Notes: generated from the letters alone by a model not told the origin. A DNA stretch of 64,000 bases from JAISGQ01 sp045536305 (GCA_045536305.1 JAZSNH010000089.1:1-64000), one strand, 5' to 3'; counted from the stretch's first letter, positions 49,243-58,460 are shown. Translations and numbers: made by a program.

Positions 49243-50103
49243 ATGCTGACTCTTAATGAAATCAGAAATGTCAATTTCAGAAAATCCAACTTCGGCGGAT
49301 ACCGTGCTGAAGACGTCGAGGCGTTTATCGACGAAGTACAGCTTTCTTATGATGCGCTTCTGCGCGAGAATGCAGAGCTTGTAAAAAAGCTTGAGGTTCT
49401 TGCTGCTCGTCTTTCAGAGTATCAGCAGGAGGAGGATTCTATCCGTAATGCGCTTATGAACGCACAGAAGGTCGGTGATGCCTCCCTGAGAGATGCAAAG
49501 CACAAGGCTGAGATCATTCTGAAGGATGCAACGATAAAAGCGGAAAGAATCGTTGCAAATGCACAGACTGAGATACATAGAGAGCGAGATATCATTGACC
49601 GTATGCAGAAGGATATTGCTGATTTCAAGGCACGTCTTCTTAAGGCATACAAGGATCACCTTACTCTTATAAATAATCTGCCCACAGGCGAAATATTGAC
49701 TCCCGAAACAAGAGAGATGTCAGATTCTGTTGTTATGCTTGACAGAAAAGCATCTGCACCCTTTGCGGCACAAGCCGATACTGCACCGGAAGCTCCGGCA
49801 CCGGTACAAAGAACTCGTCCGCAGATGCCTCCTGTACGTACTCCTCAGGCTGAAATTCCGGTTGAAGAGCCTGTATTTTCAGAGGTTGCGCCTGTTGCAC
49901 CGGCAGCGGAAAAGCCTGTTCAGAGAAAAGATGGGTTCACAGTTAATATCGGTGATGAAAATGATATGCCAAAGCCGGGAGGCATCACATCGGGACGTCA
50001 GCCGCGGTTTACTTCCTTTGAGCCGAATGTTGACAATGCGGTACCTAATATGGAAGAATCAGAGAATTCCCCTGCAAGTTTGTTTAGACGCAGAGGGCAG
50101 TAA
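49243..50103 (+). CDS. divIVA: Cell division/polarity protein DivIVA
   Basis: This 286-residue protein has the N-terminal DivIVA lipid-binding domain 'FRKSNFGGYRAEDVEAFIDE' (G-Y-x-x-x-V-x-x-F), followed by a long coiled coil (about 30-150, with 'AKHKAEIILKDATIKAERIV'). A proline/alanine-rich C-terminal region comes next (about 175-230). The end carries 'NSPASLFRRRGQ'. DivIVA recognises curved membrane at septa and poles and recruits partners. The Pro/Ala extension is longer than in B. subtilis. It follows ylmH by 21 bases and precedes ileS, as in other Firmicutes. Confidence 0.93.
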   Translation: MLTLNEIRNVNFRKSNFGGYRAEDVEAFIDEVQLSYDALLRENAELVKKLEVLAARLSEYQQEEDSIRNALMNAQKVGDASLRDAKHKAEIILKDATIKAERIVANAQTEIHRERDIIDRMQKDIADFKARLLKAYKDHLTLINNLPTGEILTPETREMSDSVVMLDRKASAPFAAQADTAPEAPAPVQRTRPQMPPVRTPQAEIPVEEPVFSEVAPVAPAAEKPVQRKDGFTVNIGDENDMPKPGGITSGRQPRFTSFEPNVDNAVPNMEESENSPASLFRRRGQ

Positions 50104-50149
50104 TCTATTTTGCAGAACATAAAATGCGTTTAAATAGGAGAGATTAACA

Positions 50150-52936
50150 TTGGCACAGGATTATAAGTCAACACTTAACATGCTTGAAACGGAATTTCCG
50201 ATGAGAGCGAATCTTCCGCAGAGAGAGCCCGAAATGCTGGCTCGTTGGGAAGAAATGGATGTCTATAAGAAGCTTATCAAAATGAATGAGGGCAAACCTA
50301 AGTTTGTTCTTCATGATGGACCTCCGTATGCAAACGGCGACATTCATCTTGGTCATGCTCTTAACAAGACTCTTAAGGATTTTGTTGTAAGATATAAGAA
50401 TATGAGCGGCTTTTGCTCACCGTACGTTCCCGGTTGGGATACTCACGGTCTGCCTACAGAGCTTAAGGCAAGAGCTAAAGCCGGCGTAGATAACCATATT
50501 TCTGTCGTAGAGCTTCGTAAGCTTTGTGCAGAGTTCGCAAACGGATATATCAATGATCAGCGCGAGCAGTTCAAGCGCCTGGGATATATCGGTGAGTGGG
50601 ACAACCCTTATATTACTTTACTGCCGCAGTTTGAGCAGAAGCAGATAGAGTTTTTTGCTGAGCTTGCATGTAATGGTCACATCTATCGTGGTCTTAAGCC
50701 TGTTTATTGGTGTACAGATTGTCAGACAGCTCTTGCAGAGTCCGAGATAGAATATGGTGAGGATCCTTGCTTTACAATTTATGTAAAATTCAAGGTGACA
50801 GACGATAAAGGCAAGCTCAAGAAGCTTGGGGCAGATCTGAACAATACATATTTTGTTATATGGACAACCACAACATGGACTCTTCCCGGCAACGTTGCTA
50901 TTTGTGTTGGCCCGAGATTTACATACAATCTCGTTAAGGCTGGCAAAGAGCAGTATATTATCGTCAATGAGCTTGTTGAAAGCACTATGAAGGCCGCAAA
51001 GATCGACGAGTATGAAATTATTGGTGAGATAAAGGGCGAAGAGCTTGAATATATGACAGCTCAGCATCCTTTCCTTGACAGACAGTCATTGGTTATCGTA
51101 GGAGACCATGTTACAATCGAAAGCGGTACAGGCTGCGTTCATACTGCCCCCGGTCACGGTGTGGATGACTATAACGTATGCAGAAAGTACCCCGAGATTC
51201 CCATGGTCGTTCCGGTTGATGCTGCGGGAAGAATGACCGCAGAGGCAGGTGAATTTGTAAAGGGTAAGACTACAGATGAGGCTAATAAAATCATCGGTAA
51301 GCACCTTGAGGAAACAGGTGCACTTCTTGCCGGAGAGCGAATTGTTCATAAATATCCTCACTGCTGGAGATGCAAGCATCCTATCCTTTTCAGAGCAACT
51401 GAGCAGTGGTTCTGCTCAATTGATAATTTCAAGGAAGCCGCTCTTGAGGCTATTAAAAATGTCAAGTGGATACCGGGATGGGGAGAAGACAGAATCACAT
51501 CGATGGTTCGTGAGCGCAAGGACTGGTGTATAAGCCGTCAGCGCCGCTGGGGTGTTCCTATTCCTATCTTCTACTGCAAAAAGTGCGGTAAAGAACATCT
51601 CGATAAGGATACCATCCTTTACGTTGCAAGATTGTTCGGAAAACATGGCTCCGATGTATGGTATGAGAGAACTCCGTCAAGACTTATGCCTAAGGGTACT
51701 GCATGTAAGCATTGCGGTAATACCACCTTCACAAAGGAAAACGACATCATGGACGTTTGGTTTGATTCGGGTGTAACCCACGCTGCCGTCTGTGAAGCAC
51801 GTGACTATCTTACATGGCCTGCAGATCTTTATCTTGAGGGTGCCGATCAATATCGCGGATGGTTCAACTCATCGCTCCTTACTGCCGCTGCATGGAGAGG
51901 TGCGGCTCCTTATAAGGCTGTCGTAACACATGGTTGGGTTCTCGACGAAAAAGGCGATGAAATGCATAAGTCCAAGGGCAACGGTATTTCGCCCGAAACT
52001 ATCGTCAAGAAGTACGGTGCAGATGTACTGAGACTTTGGGTTGCATCTTCTGATTACCACAGCGATGTTAAAATTTCGGATAATGCACTTTCACAGATTT
52101 CTGAATCTTACAGAAAGATCAGAAATACATGCCGCTTTATTCTTGCCAACATTGCTGATTTTGATCCCAATACCGACATGGTAAAGGCAGACGAGCTTAT
52201 GCCTATCGACAGATGGGCTCTCGCAAGACTTAACAACCTTATTGCAGTATGTAAAAAAGCATACGATGGATATGAATTTTATCAGGCATTTCATGCTGTT
52301 ATTAAGTTCTGCGTTGTTGATATGTCCAACTTCTACCTCGATGTTCTCAAGGACAGGCTTTATTGTGACGGTAAGAACAGTGTAAGCCGCAGAGCAGCAC
52401 AGAGCGTAATTTTTGAGATTCTTGATTGCATGGTTCGCCTTATATCACCGATGCTGGCATATACTTCTGATGAAGTTTGGCAGTTTATGCCTCACCGCAA
52501 GGGTGACAATGCTGAAAATATTGTTTTTAACAGCATGCCGGACTCAATAGATGTAGATGCTGATGAGGCGTTCTTGGCTGACTGGGATAAACTTCATTCT
52601 ATCAGAGATGAAGTTCAGAAAGCGCTTGAAGGTGCAAGAAAGGAAAAAGTGATCGGCAAATCCCTTGAAGCAGTTGCAACCCTTTACTGTGATTCGGAAA
52701 TGCTCGAATTCCTTAAGAAGTATGAGAATACACTCAATGCCATCTTTATTGTTTCAGGTGTAACTCTTTCAAAGAGTAATTCCGATATTCCTGCATCTGA
52801 GATTCCCGGTCTTGCTGTTAAGGTTGAGAAAGCATGCGGCGAAAAATGTGAACGCTGCTGGACTTATGACAGTTCTGTCGGTAAGGACAGTGAGCATCCG
52901 ACTCTTTGCGAAAGATGCAAAAATGCTGTTAAATAA
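50150..52936 (+). CDS. ileS: Isoleucyl-tRNA synthetase (type 1, zinc-binding)
   Basis: The start is TTG 50150 (MAQDYKSTLNMLETEFPMRA) after AGGAGAG. This 928-residue class I synthetase has the HIGH box in 'PYANGDIHLGHALNKTLKD' (HLGH), the editing domain with 'GTGCVHTAPGHGVDDY', 'DVWFDSGVTHAAV', the KMSKS equivalent 'EMHKSKGNGISPE', the anticodon domain and a C-terminal zinc finger 'CERCWTYDS...CERC'. This is the bacterial ileS1 type, sensitive to mupirocin in general. The 46-base gap after divIVA holds no T-box leader. Full length. Confidence 0.98.
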   Translation: MAQDYKSTLNMLETEFPMRANLPQREPEMLARWEEMDVYKKLIKMNEGKPKFVLHDGPPYANGDIHLGHALNKTLKDFVVRYKNMSGFCSPYVPGWDTHGLPTELKARAKAGVDNHISVVELRKLCAEFANGYINDQREQFKRLGYIGEWDNPYITLLPQFEQKQIEFFAELACNGHIYRGLKPVYWCTDCQTALAESEIEYGEDPCFTIYVKFKVTDDKGKLKKLGADLNNTYFVIWTTTTWTLPGNVAICVGPRFTYNLVKAGKEQYIIVNELVESTMKAAKIDEYEIIGEIKGEELEYMTAQHPFLDRQSLVIVGDHVTIESGTGCVHTAPGHGVDDYNVCRKYPEIPMVVPVDAAGRMTAEAGEFVKGKTTDEANKIIGKHLEETGALLAGERIVHKYPHCWRCKHPILFRATEQWFCSIDNFKEAALEAIKNVKWIPGWGEDRITSMVRERKDWCISRQRRWGVPIPIFYCKKCGKEHLDKDTILYVARLFGKHGSDVWYERTPSRLMPKGTACKHCGNTTFTKENDIMDVWFDSGVTHAAVCEARDYLTWPADLYLEGADQYRGWFNSSLLTAAAWRGAAPYKAVVTHGWVLDEKGDEMHKSKGNGISPETIVKKYGADVLRLWVASSDYHSDVKISDNALSQISESYRKIRNTCRFILANIADFDPNTDMVKADELMPIDRWALARLNNLIAVCKKAYDGYEFYQAFHAVIKFCVVDMSNFYLDVLKDRLYCDGKNSVSRRAAQSVIFEILDCMVRLISPMLAYTSDEVWQFMPHRKGDNAENIVFNSMPDSIDVDADEAFLADWDKLHSIRDEVQKALEGARKEKVIGKSLEAVATLYCDSEMLEFLKKYENTLNAIFIVSGVTLSKSNSDIPASEIPGLAVKVEKACGEKCERCWTYDSSVGKDSEHPTLCERCKNAVK

Positions 52937-52959
52937 ATTATCCGAGGAGCATTTTGTTT

Positions 52960-53469
52960 ATGCTTTATGTAATTATTGCTGCTTGTACTTTATTCCTTGT
53001 TGCAGCGGATCAGATAATTAAATATGTTGTTGACAAAAACCTTGAGATCGGTGAATCGGTAGTTGCTGTTAAAGGATTGCTTAATTGGCACCATCTTAGG
53101 AATGATGGGGCATCTTTCAGTATTCTTGAAGGACAGAAGTGGTTCTTTATAATTGCAACGTTCATTGTTCTTGCCATTATTGTGTATTTCATTGCGAGAA
53201 AAATGATATATCACTGGCTGGGTTATACATCTGCAACTCTGATTATTGCAGGAGGAATCGGCAATCTTATTGACAGAATCCGATTTGGAGAGGTAATAGA
53301 TTATATTGATATTTCTCCGCTCTTTAAATTTGCTGTATTTAATTTTGCAGATTGCTGTATTGTAGTTGGCGGAATTTTGCTTTGTGTATATATTCTCTTT
53401 GTACACGACAAATTTGCTCCTCAAAATGAAGAAAAAACAGAAGCTGCATCTGTTGTAAAAGATGAATAA
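52960..53469 (+). CDS. lspA: Lipoprotein signal peptidase
   Basis: The start is ATG 52960, nine bases after GAGGAGC; an in-frame TTG at 52954 is too close. This 169-residue aspartic membrane protease has four helices: 'LYVIIAACTLFLVAADQIIK' (A-DQ--K), 'FFIIATFIVLAIIVYFI', 'GGIGNLIDRIRFGEVIDYID' (N-IDR---G-V-D, catalytic Asp) and 'FAVFNFADCCIVVGGILL' (FN-AD, second catalytic Asp). It removes signal peptides from lipoproteins such as the one at 22.9 kb. The C-terminal 20 residues are an acidic extension. It overlaps rluD by eight bases. Confidence 0.97.
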   Translation: MLYVIIAACTLFLVAADQIIKYVVDKNLEIGESVVAVKGLLNWHHLRNDGASFSILEGQKWFFIIATFIVLAIIVYFIARKMIYHWLGYTSATLIIAGGIGNLIDRIRFGEVIDYIDISPLFKFAVFNFADCCIVVGGILLCVYILFVHDKFAPQNEEKTEAASVVKDE

Positions 53470-54370
53470 AGAAATAATAATAATTGCAAAGCAGGACAGC
53501 GAGAGACTGGACAAGTCAATCGCTGCCCTGCTTACGGATTACTCAAGGTCATACATACAAAGACTTATAGAAGACGGTTCGGTTAAACTGAACGGTAAAA
53601 CAGCCGAGAAGAAAAGTCCGGTAAAAACTGGCGATGAGATTGTTTTAAATATTTCAGAGCCTGTTATGCTTGAAACACTGCCTGAAGATATTTCTTTGGA
53701 TATCGCGTATGAAGACTCCGATCTTTTAGTTGTTAATAAGCCTAAGGGAATGGTAGTTCATCCTGCGGCAGGAAATCTGAACGGAACGTTGGTAAATGCT
53801 CTGCTTCATTATTGCGGAGATACTCTATCCGGAATAAACGGAGTTGCACGTCCGGGTATTGTTCACCGTCTTGATAAGGATACAAGCGGTCTTCTTATTG
53901 TTGCAAAGAATGATTTTGCACATCAGAAGCTCGCTGAGCTTATAAAGGAACATGACTTTACACGTCAATATGAGGCGATAATAGTCGGAAAACCTAAAGA
54001 AGATAAAGGTACTATAAAAACTCTTATAGGCAGAAGTCCGTCTGACAGAAAAAAGATGGCTGTTGTAAAGAACGGAAGAGAAGCAATTACTCATTATGAG
54101 GTTTTGAACACTTATAAAGGTTATTCTCACCTGAGATTAACCTTGGAAACAGGCAGAACGCATCAAATAAGAGTACACATGGCACACATTGGTCATCCTA
54201 TTGTGTGTGATAGTGTATATGGTGGAAAACCTCAGTTTTCTGTGTGTAAAGGCCAATGCCTTCACGCGAAAAGAATAGCGTTTGTACATCCCAGAACAGG
54301 TGAACAAATAGATATTGAATCAGATTTACCTGATTATTTTACCGATATAATAAAAAATCTTCGTTCATAA
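53462..54370 (+). CDS. rluD: Pseudouridine synthase RluD/RluA family
   Basis: This 302-residue protein has an N-terminal S4 domain (about 12-75; 'RLDKSIAALLTDYSRSYIQR') and a RluA catalytic domain: 'LLVVNKPKGMVVHPAAGNLN', 'PGIVHRLDKDTSGLLIVAKN' with the catalytic Asp in HRLDKDTSG, 'LETGRTHQIRVHMAHIGHPI' and 'CLHAKRIAFVHP'. It corresponds to B. subtilis YlyB, which also follows lspA. It probably makes pseudouridines in helix 69 of 23S rRNA, but RluA-type substrates cannot be fixed from sequence. All motifs intact. Confidence 0.95.
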   Translation: MNKEIIIIAKQDSERLDKSIAALLTDYSRSYIQRLIEDGSVKLNGKTAEKKSPVKTGDEIVLNISEPVMLETLPEDISLDIAYEDSDLLVVNKPKGMVVHPAAGNLNGTLVNALLHYCGDTLSGINGVARPGIVHRLDKDTSGLLIVAKNDFAHQKLAELIKEHDFTRQYEAIIVGKPKEDKGTIKTLIGRSPSDRKKMAVVKNGREAITHYEVLNTYKGYSHLRLTLETGRTHQIRVHMAHIGHPIVCDSVYGGKPQFSVCKGQCLHAKRIAFVHPRTGEQIDIESDLPDYFTDIIKNLRS

Positions 54371-54381
54371 ATATCTCGGGG

Positions 54382-55212
54382 TTGATTTATCTGAAAAAAA
54401 GAATCATAATTACTTGCGATATCGATGGCACATTGATAACGAATAAATTAAGGCTTCCTCGGAGAAATAAACGGGCGGCAGGTAAATTTGCCGAATTAGG
54501 CGGAGAATTGGTGATTGCATCAGGTCGTTCACCGTTGTCTGTTCGTAAATTTACAGAAATGATTGCATGCTCGGATAAATGCATTGTCTATAACGGAGCA
54601 GGAGTTTATGATTTTTCAAATAATCGGTTTGTTTGGACTTCTGAGCTGAATAGGGACGAGCTCATGCCTCTTATTATGAATATTCTTGATAAGTTTACCG
54701 ATGTCGGTGTTGAAATCTGGTGTGATGACGGTGTAATTTATCAGCTGAGAGACGGGTTTGACAATTCTGCGCGTGAAATGCTTGAAGGCTTAAGATTTAC
54801 GAATGTTGATATAAATACATTTGCTGTCCCCGATAAATTTTTTAAAATTCTTATTTCAGGTCAGGCGGAGGATATTTCACGTGTATTAAATTTTTGCACG
54901 GAGAATCAACCCGACAGCGTGGTATCTGTTTGTTCTTGTCCGATTTACTGTGAAATTCTGAATAAGGACGCCAATAAAATGTCTGCGATCAAGGCCCTTA
55001 TTGCTCTCGATGACAGAGAAGCGATGAGTATAGCAATAGGCGATTATTATAATGACATGGAAATGATTAAGGGTGCTGATTTTTCCGCTGCGCCCAAAAA
55101 TGCTGCCGATGAAATCAAGCAAGAGGCAGATATGATAGTTTGCGACTGCCGCAGAGGAGCTGTGGCAGAGCTGATAAATTATGTTATTAAACACTTTATG
55201 GAGGTTTCATAA
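54382..55212 (+). CDS. Cof-type HAD-IIB sugar/nucleotide phosphatase
   Basis: This protein of about 276 residues begins near 'KKRIIITCDIDGTLITN' (motif I DIDGT, nucleophile Asp). It has motif II 'ELVIASGRSPLSVR', a C2B cap (about 85-195), and motif III/IV 'NKMSAIKAL...AMSIAIGDYYNDMEMIKGAD' (GD-x-x-ND). The start is unclear: TTG 54382 touches GGGG, and CTG 54391 is spaced better. Cof-type enzymes hydrolyse sugar phosphates, FMN or pyridoxal phosphate; the substrate is open. It ends one base into the transketolase start, so it is coupled to that operon. Confidence 0.85.
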   Translation: MIYLKKRIIITCDIDGTLITNKLRLPRRNKRAAGKFAELGGELVIASGRSPLSVRKFTEMIACSDKCIVYNGAGVYDFSNNRFVWTSELNRDELMPLIMNILDKFTDVGVEIWCDDGVIYQLRDGFDNSAREMLEGLRFTNVDINTFAVPDKFFKILISGQAEDISRVLNFCTENQPDSVVSVCSCPIYCEILNKDANKMSAIKALIALDDREAMSIAIGDYYNDMEMIKGADFSAAPKNAADEIKQEADMIVCDCRRGAVAELINYVIKHFMEVS

Positions 55213-56051
55213 TGGATGCTGCAAAAAAGAAAAGCCTTCAGATAACAGCTAATAAGGTTCGCCAGCTTGTTATCGAAGGTACCTACAATGCAAAGTGCGG
55301 TCACCCCGGTGGTTCTTTGTCAATGACCGATATGCTCACTTATCTTTATTTTGATAAGATGAATGTCAATCCCGATGCCCCGGAAATGGACAGCCGCGAT
55401 CGTTTTGTTCTCTCGAAGGGACATTGTGCTCCGGCACTTTACGGTGCGCTTGCTCTTAGAGGATTCTTTCCCACAGATGCGATTAAGACACTTCGTAAAT
55501 ACGGAAGTTTTCTTCAGGGTCATCCTGATATGAAAAAAATTCCCGGTGTTGATATGAGCAGCGGTTCTTTAGGTCAGGGTATTTCCTGTGCTGTTGGTAT
55601 GGCTCTTTCAATGAAGCTGCATGGCAAAACAAACAGAGTATACACAATACTCGGAGACGGAGAGATAGAAGAAGGTCAGGTGTGGGAAGCTGCAATGTTT
55701 GCTTCTCACAAGAAGCTTGATAATCTTACTGTTATTGTTGATAACAACAATCTTCAGATCGACGGTTCTGTGGAAGAGGTAAACTCTCCGTACCCGATCG
55801 TTGAGAAGTTCGTGGCATTCGGATTTACCACAATCGAGATAGACGGTCATGATTTTGATGCTATCGAAAAGGCAATTGATACCGATAATGAAGGTAAGCC
55901 TTTGGCAATTATTATGAAGACAATAAAAGGCAAAGGCGTTTCTTATATGGAGAATGTTGCTGACTGGCACGGTAAGGCACCCAATGAAGAGGAATATATG
56001 CGTGCAATGGAAGAGCTTAAGGCTGAATGCGCGAGACTGGAGGCAGAATAA
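55212..56051 (+). CDS. Transketolase, N-terminal (TPP-binding) subunit
   Basis: This 279-residue protein carries the pyrophosphate domain: 'CGHPGGSLSMTDMLTYLYF', 'RDRFVLSKGHCAPALYGAL', 'GSLGQGISCAVGMALSMKL', 'TILGDGEIEEGQVWEAAMFA' and 'VIVDNNNLQIDG' (GDGE...N TPP motif). It corresponds to the first half of a normal transketolase; Clostridia and archaea often split the enzyme in two genes. It moves two-carbon units between sugar phosphates in the non-oxidative pentose phosphate pathway together with the epimerase at 33.4 kb. The stop overlaps the next start by one base. Confidence 0.96.
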   Translation: MDAAKKKSLQITANKVRQLVIEGTYNAKCGHPGGSLSMTDMLTYLYFDKMNVNPDAPEMDSRDRFVLSKGHCAPALYGALALRGFFPTDAIKTLRKYGSFLQGHPDMKKIPGVDMSSGSLGQGISCAVGMALSMKLHGKTNRVYTILGDGEIEEGQVWEAAMFASHKKLDNLTVIVDNNNLQIDGSVEEVNSPYPIVEKFVAFGFTTIEIDGHDFDAIEKAIDTDNEGKPLAIIMKTIKGKGVSYMENVADWHGKAPNEEEYMRAMEELKAECARLEAE

Positions 56052-56998
56052 TGGCTGACGTGAAAAAGAAGGCAACAAGAGACAGTTATGGCGAAGCTCT
56101 TGTAGAATTGGCAAAGGAAATCCCAAATCTTTATGTTCTTGATGCTGACCTTGCGGCGGCAACTAAGACCGGAATATTTAAGAAAGCATATCCGGACCGT
56201 CATTTTGACTGCGGTATTGCAGAGGGCAATATGATGAGCATTGCGGCAGGTATGGCTGCTGCCGGAGATATTGTTTTTGCAAGCTCCTTTGCTATGTTTG
56301 CGGCAGGCAGAGCTTATGAGCAGGTAAGAAACTCCATAGGCTATCCTCAGCTGAATGTTAAGATCGGTGCAACTCATGCAGGTATTTCGGTCGGCGAAGA
56401 CGGAGCAACTCATCAGTGCTGCGAGGATATTGCTCTTATGAGAACGATCCCCGGAATGACTATTATTGTTCCTGCCGATGATGTAGAGGCAAAGCAGGCA
56501 GTGCGTGCCGCAGCAAAACACAACGGTCCTGTTTATCTCAGATTCGGAAGACTTGCTGTGCCCGAATTTTTTGATGAAACCTATAAGTTTGAAATAGGTA
56601 AGGGTGCTGTCCTTAGAGATGGTACTGATGTTACTGTTATTGCAAACGGTCTTATGGTTGCACCTGCAGTTGAAGCAGCAGACATGCTGAAGGAAGAGGG
56701 AATAAGTGTTCGTGTGGTTAACATGCCCACGGTAAAGCCTCTTGACGGTGAGCTTGTAAAGAAATGTGCAGAGGAAACCGGTGCTATAGTTACTGCCGAA
56801 GAGCATAGTGTAGTTGGCGGCCTTGGCGGTGCGGTCAGCGAATATCTTGCAGAAAACTATCCTGTACCTGTTATTAAGCTTGGCGTAAATGACAGATTCG
56901 GCATCAGCGGTCCTGCACTCCAGCTTCTTGATATTTTCGAATTGAATGCCAAGGGTGTTATCAAAAAGGTAAAAACCGCTCTTTCTCTGAAAAAATAA
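56051..56998 (+). CDS. Transketolase, C-terminal subunit
   Basis: The start is ATG 56051 (MADVKKKATRDSYGEALVEL) with GGAGGCAG before it; an earlier start at 56027 is rejected. This 315-residue protein carries the pyrimidine domain ('FDCGIAEGNMMSIAAGMAAA' with the catalytic Glu, 'FASSFAMFAAGRAYEQVRNS', 'THAGISVGEDGATHQCCEDI') and the transketolase C-terminal domain ('VRVVNMPTVKPLDGELVKKC', 'EHSVVGGLGGAVSEYL'). It forms the active heterotetramer with the preceding subunit. Its terminator hairpin just downstream has been split by an insertion sequence. Confidence 0.96.
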   Translation: MADVKKKATRDSYGEALVELAKEIPNLYVLDADLAAATKTGIFKKAYPDRHFDCGIAEGNMMSIAAGMAAAGDIVFASSFAMFAAGRAYEQVRNSIGYPQLNVKIGATHAGISVGEDGATHQCCEDIALMRTIPGMTIIVPADDVEAKQAVRAAAKHNGPVYLRFGRLAVPEFFDETYKFEIGKGAVLRDGTDVTVIANGLMVAPAVEAADMLKEEGISVRVVNMPTVKPLDGELVKKCAEETGAIVTAEEHSVVGGLGGAVSEYLAENYPVPVIKLGVNDRFGISGPALQLLDIFELNAKGVIKKVKTALSLKK

Positions 56999-57109
56999 CC
57001 TTAACATAAAAGCACACCGACAGCACAATGGACAGTACCCTGAAAAACGGACAATGAAATAAAACACCTCTTGATGTAGAATAAGAAATACATCAGGAGG
57101 TGTTTTTGC

Positions 57110-57412
57110 ATGGCAAGACAATATACGAAAATGGAAGAGTTAAGTGAAGCAGTATTTGCCCGAAAGGCAGCAGGAGAAACAAACAGAGAAATAGCCAAAA
57201 GCTATGGATTGGCCAAAGAGCAGATAAAAGGATTGGTCAGCAGACAAAACAGAAAAGCAAGAAAATTCGCCTTGGGATATATCCCAAGGAAGAAAGGGCG
57301 TCCCCGAAAAGCAGCTGCAACAGAAGAAGCAAGGATGAAAAATGAACTTGCCGAATTAAGAATGGCAGTTGAGGTGCTCCGAAATTTTCAGTTAGAAATT
57401 GGAGGGAGGTGA
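57110..57412 (+). CDS. IS3-family transposase OrfA (HTH)
   Basis: This 100-residue basic protein has an N-terminal helix-turn-helix: 'AAGETNREIAKSYGLAKEQI' (about 23-43). An arginine/lysine-rich stretch ('RKKGRPRK', about 63-70) and a C-terminal coiled coil ('ELAELRMAVEVLRNFQLEIG') follow, the usual leucine-zipper of IS3 OrfA. A CAGGAGGTG site lies before ATG 57110. It binds the element's ends. The stop TGA overlaps the GTG start of orfB by four bases. No A-rich slippery run is visible at the overlap. Confidence 0.9.
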   Translation: MARQYTKMEELSEAVFARKAAGETNREIAKSYGLAKEQIKGLVSRQNRKARKFALGYIPRKKGRPRKAAATEEARMKNELAELRMAVEVLRNFQLEIGGR

Positions 57413-58260
57413 AGCTTAAATATCGTGTTATAGAGCGATTAAAAGGCAAATACAGAATAACTACATTATGCCGTATTTTGGAAGTGTCGCGCAGCGGATA
57501 CTACAGCTGGAGAAAACGACAGAACAAACCCTCAAAAGACCAATGGCTCGTTGACCTGATTGTGGAATGCCAGAAGCACAGCAAACAGACATACGGCTAC
57601 CGCAGAGTTCAGAAATGGCTTCGCAAAAAGAAAAACAAGCACGTAAATCTGAAGGCAATTATCCGTATCATGCGAAAGCTGAATCTTCTCTCATGCGTTC
57701 GTCAACGCAGACCATACACTCGTTACAAGCAAGCTGTATACAAATATCCCAATCTTTTGAAACGCAAATTCGAACAAGGTTCGCCGAATCAATTCTGGGC
57801 TACAGATATTACATATATCCATACCCCTAAAGGATTTCTTTACATTTGTGCGGTAATTGACCTTTGCGGAAAAATGGTCATCTCTTACCGAATCGGAAAT
57901 GATATGACTGCATCTTTGGTTACCGATACAATCAGAGATGCTCTGCAAAAGGAAAAGGTCACTGATGGACTCGCACTCCACAGTGACCAAGGGTCTCAAT
58001 ATACCTCACAAGTTTATTTTGACCTGAGTAAAGAATACCACTTTTCTCCTTCAATGTCCAGTCCCGGTTGTCCTTATGACAATTCTTCCATGGAAAACTT
58101 TTTTGGAACCCTGAAGTCTGAGTGCCTTAACCGGGTTGATATCACTTCTCAGTCTGTTCTCGAACAACTTGTTTCTGAGTATGTCTATTTTTACAATTAT
58201 GAACGCATTTCTTTGAAAAACGGCCTTACTCCCTTTGAAATCAGGAGCAAGACCGCGTAA
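57409..58260 (+). CDS. IS3-family transposase OrfB (DDE integrase domain)
   Basis: This 283-residue protein starts at GTG 57409 within GGAGGGAGGTGA, overlapping orfA. An N-terminal HTH_21 part ('SRSGYYSWRKRQNKPSKDQW') is followed by the rve integrase core: catalytic Asp133 ('FWATDITYI'), Asp193 ('LHSDQGSQY') and Glu229 ('NSSMENFFGTLKSE'), giving D-59-D-35-E. The C-terminal 'YVYFYNYERISLKNGLTPFE' is typical of the IS150/IS3 groups. All catalytic residues are present. The usual OrfAB fusion by -1 frameshift is not obvious; reinitiation at the GTG is more likely here. Confidence 0.95.
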   Translation: MKLKYRVIERLKGKYRITTLCRILEVSRSGYYSWRKRQNKPSKDQWLVDLIVECQKHSKQTYGYRRVQKWLRKKKNKHVNLKAIIRIMRKLNLLSCVRQRRPYTRYKQAVYKYPNLLKRKFEQGSPNQFWATDITYIHTPKGFLYICAVIDLCGKMVISYRIGNDMTASLVTDTIRDALQKEKVTDGLALHSDQGSQYTSQVYFDLSKEYHFSPSMSSPGCPYDNSSMENFFGTLKSECLNRVDITSQSVLEQLVSEYVYFYNYERISLKNGLTPFEIRSKTA

Positions 58261-58460
58261 TCTTACGTTATTCTACGTCTGGGTGATTTTTTATTTGTCT
58301 TTTCCTCGGGGAACAGTCCACAAGGCTGTCGGTGTGCTTTTATGTTAAAAAACATCACTTGATATTATTGACAAAAATTTGTTCGATTAAGTATTCCATT
58401 ATTAAATGTTTTGTGATATACTTACACTACAATTATTTTTCCGATCAAGGAGAAGTGTTT

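Larger units (their letters stand above)
57029..58320 (+). mobile_element. IS3-family insertion sequence
   Basis: The ends are TGGACAGTACCC (57029-) and GGGGAACAGTCCA (-58320), imperfect inverted repeats of about 25 bases with TG..CA termini. The 3-base target duplication is CAA (57026-57028 and 58321-58323). The 1292-bp element carries overlapping orfA and orfB on the plus strand. Both genes look intact, so it may be active. It sits in the loop of the transketolase terminator, upstream of radC. Confidence 0.95.
57001..58348 (+). terminator. Transketolase terminator hairpin interrupted by an IS
   Basis: Left arm TTAACATAAAAGCACACCGACAGC (written in two parts: TTAACATAAAAG 57001-57012, CACACCGACAGC 57013-57024) and right arm 58325-58348 are exact reverse complements. 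Without the IS and one CAA copy they would be a 24-pair stem around the loop ACAAG. The inner part (GCACACCGACAGC/GCTGTCGGTGTGC followed by TTTT) is a standard intrinsic terminator three bases after the transketolase stop. With 1.3 kb between the arms it can no longer fold during transcription. Confidence 0.85.

Noticed and set aside
50104..50149. T-box leader for ileS
   Set aside because: The gap to divIVA is only 46 bases with no leader structure.
57380..57415. Programmed -1 frameshift between orfA and orfB
   Set aside because: No A-rich slippery heptamer is visible; a GTG start with GGAGGGAGG explains orfB expression.
57001..58348. The 24-base perfect inverted repeats as the IS termini
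   Set aside because: Better ends with TGGACAG/CTGTCCA and a CAA duplication lie inside; the outer repeats form a classic terminator next to the transketolase stop.
58332..58460. N-terminal extension of RadC
   Set aside because: The extra 43 codons lie in the terminator arm and promoter region and lack RadC similarity; ATG 58461 has a good ribosome site.
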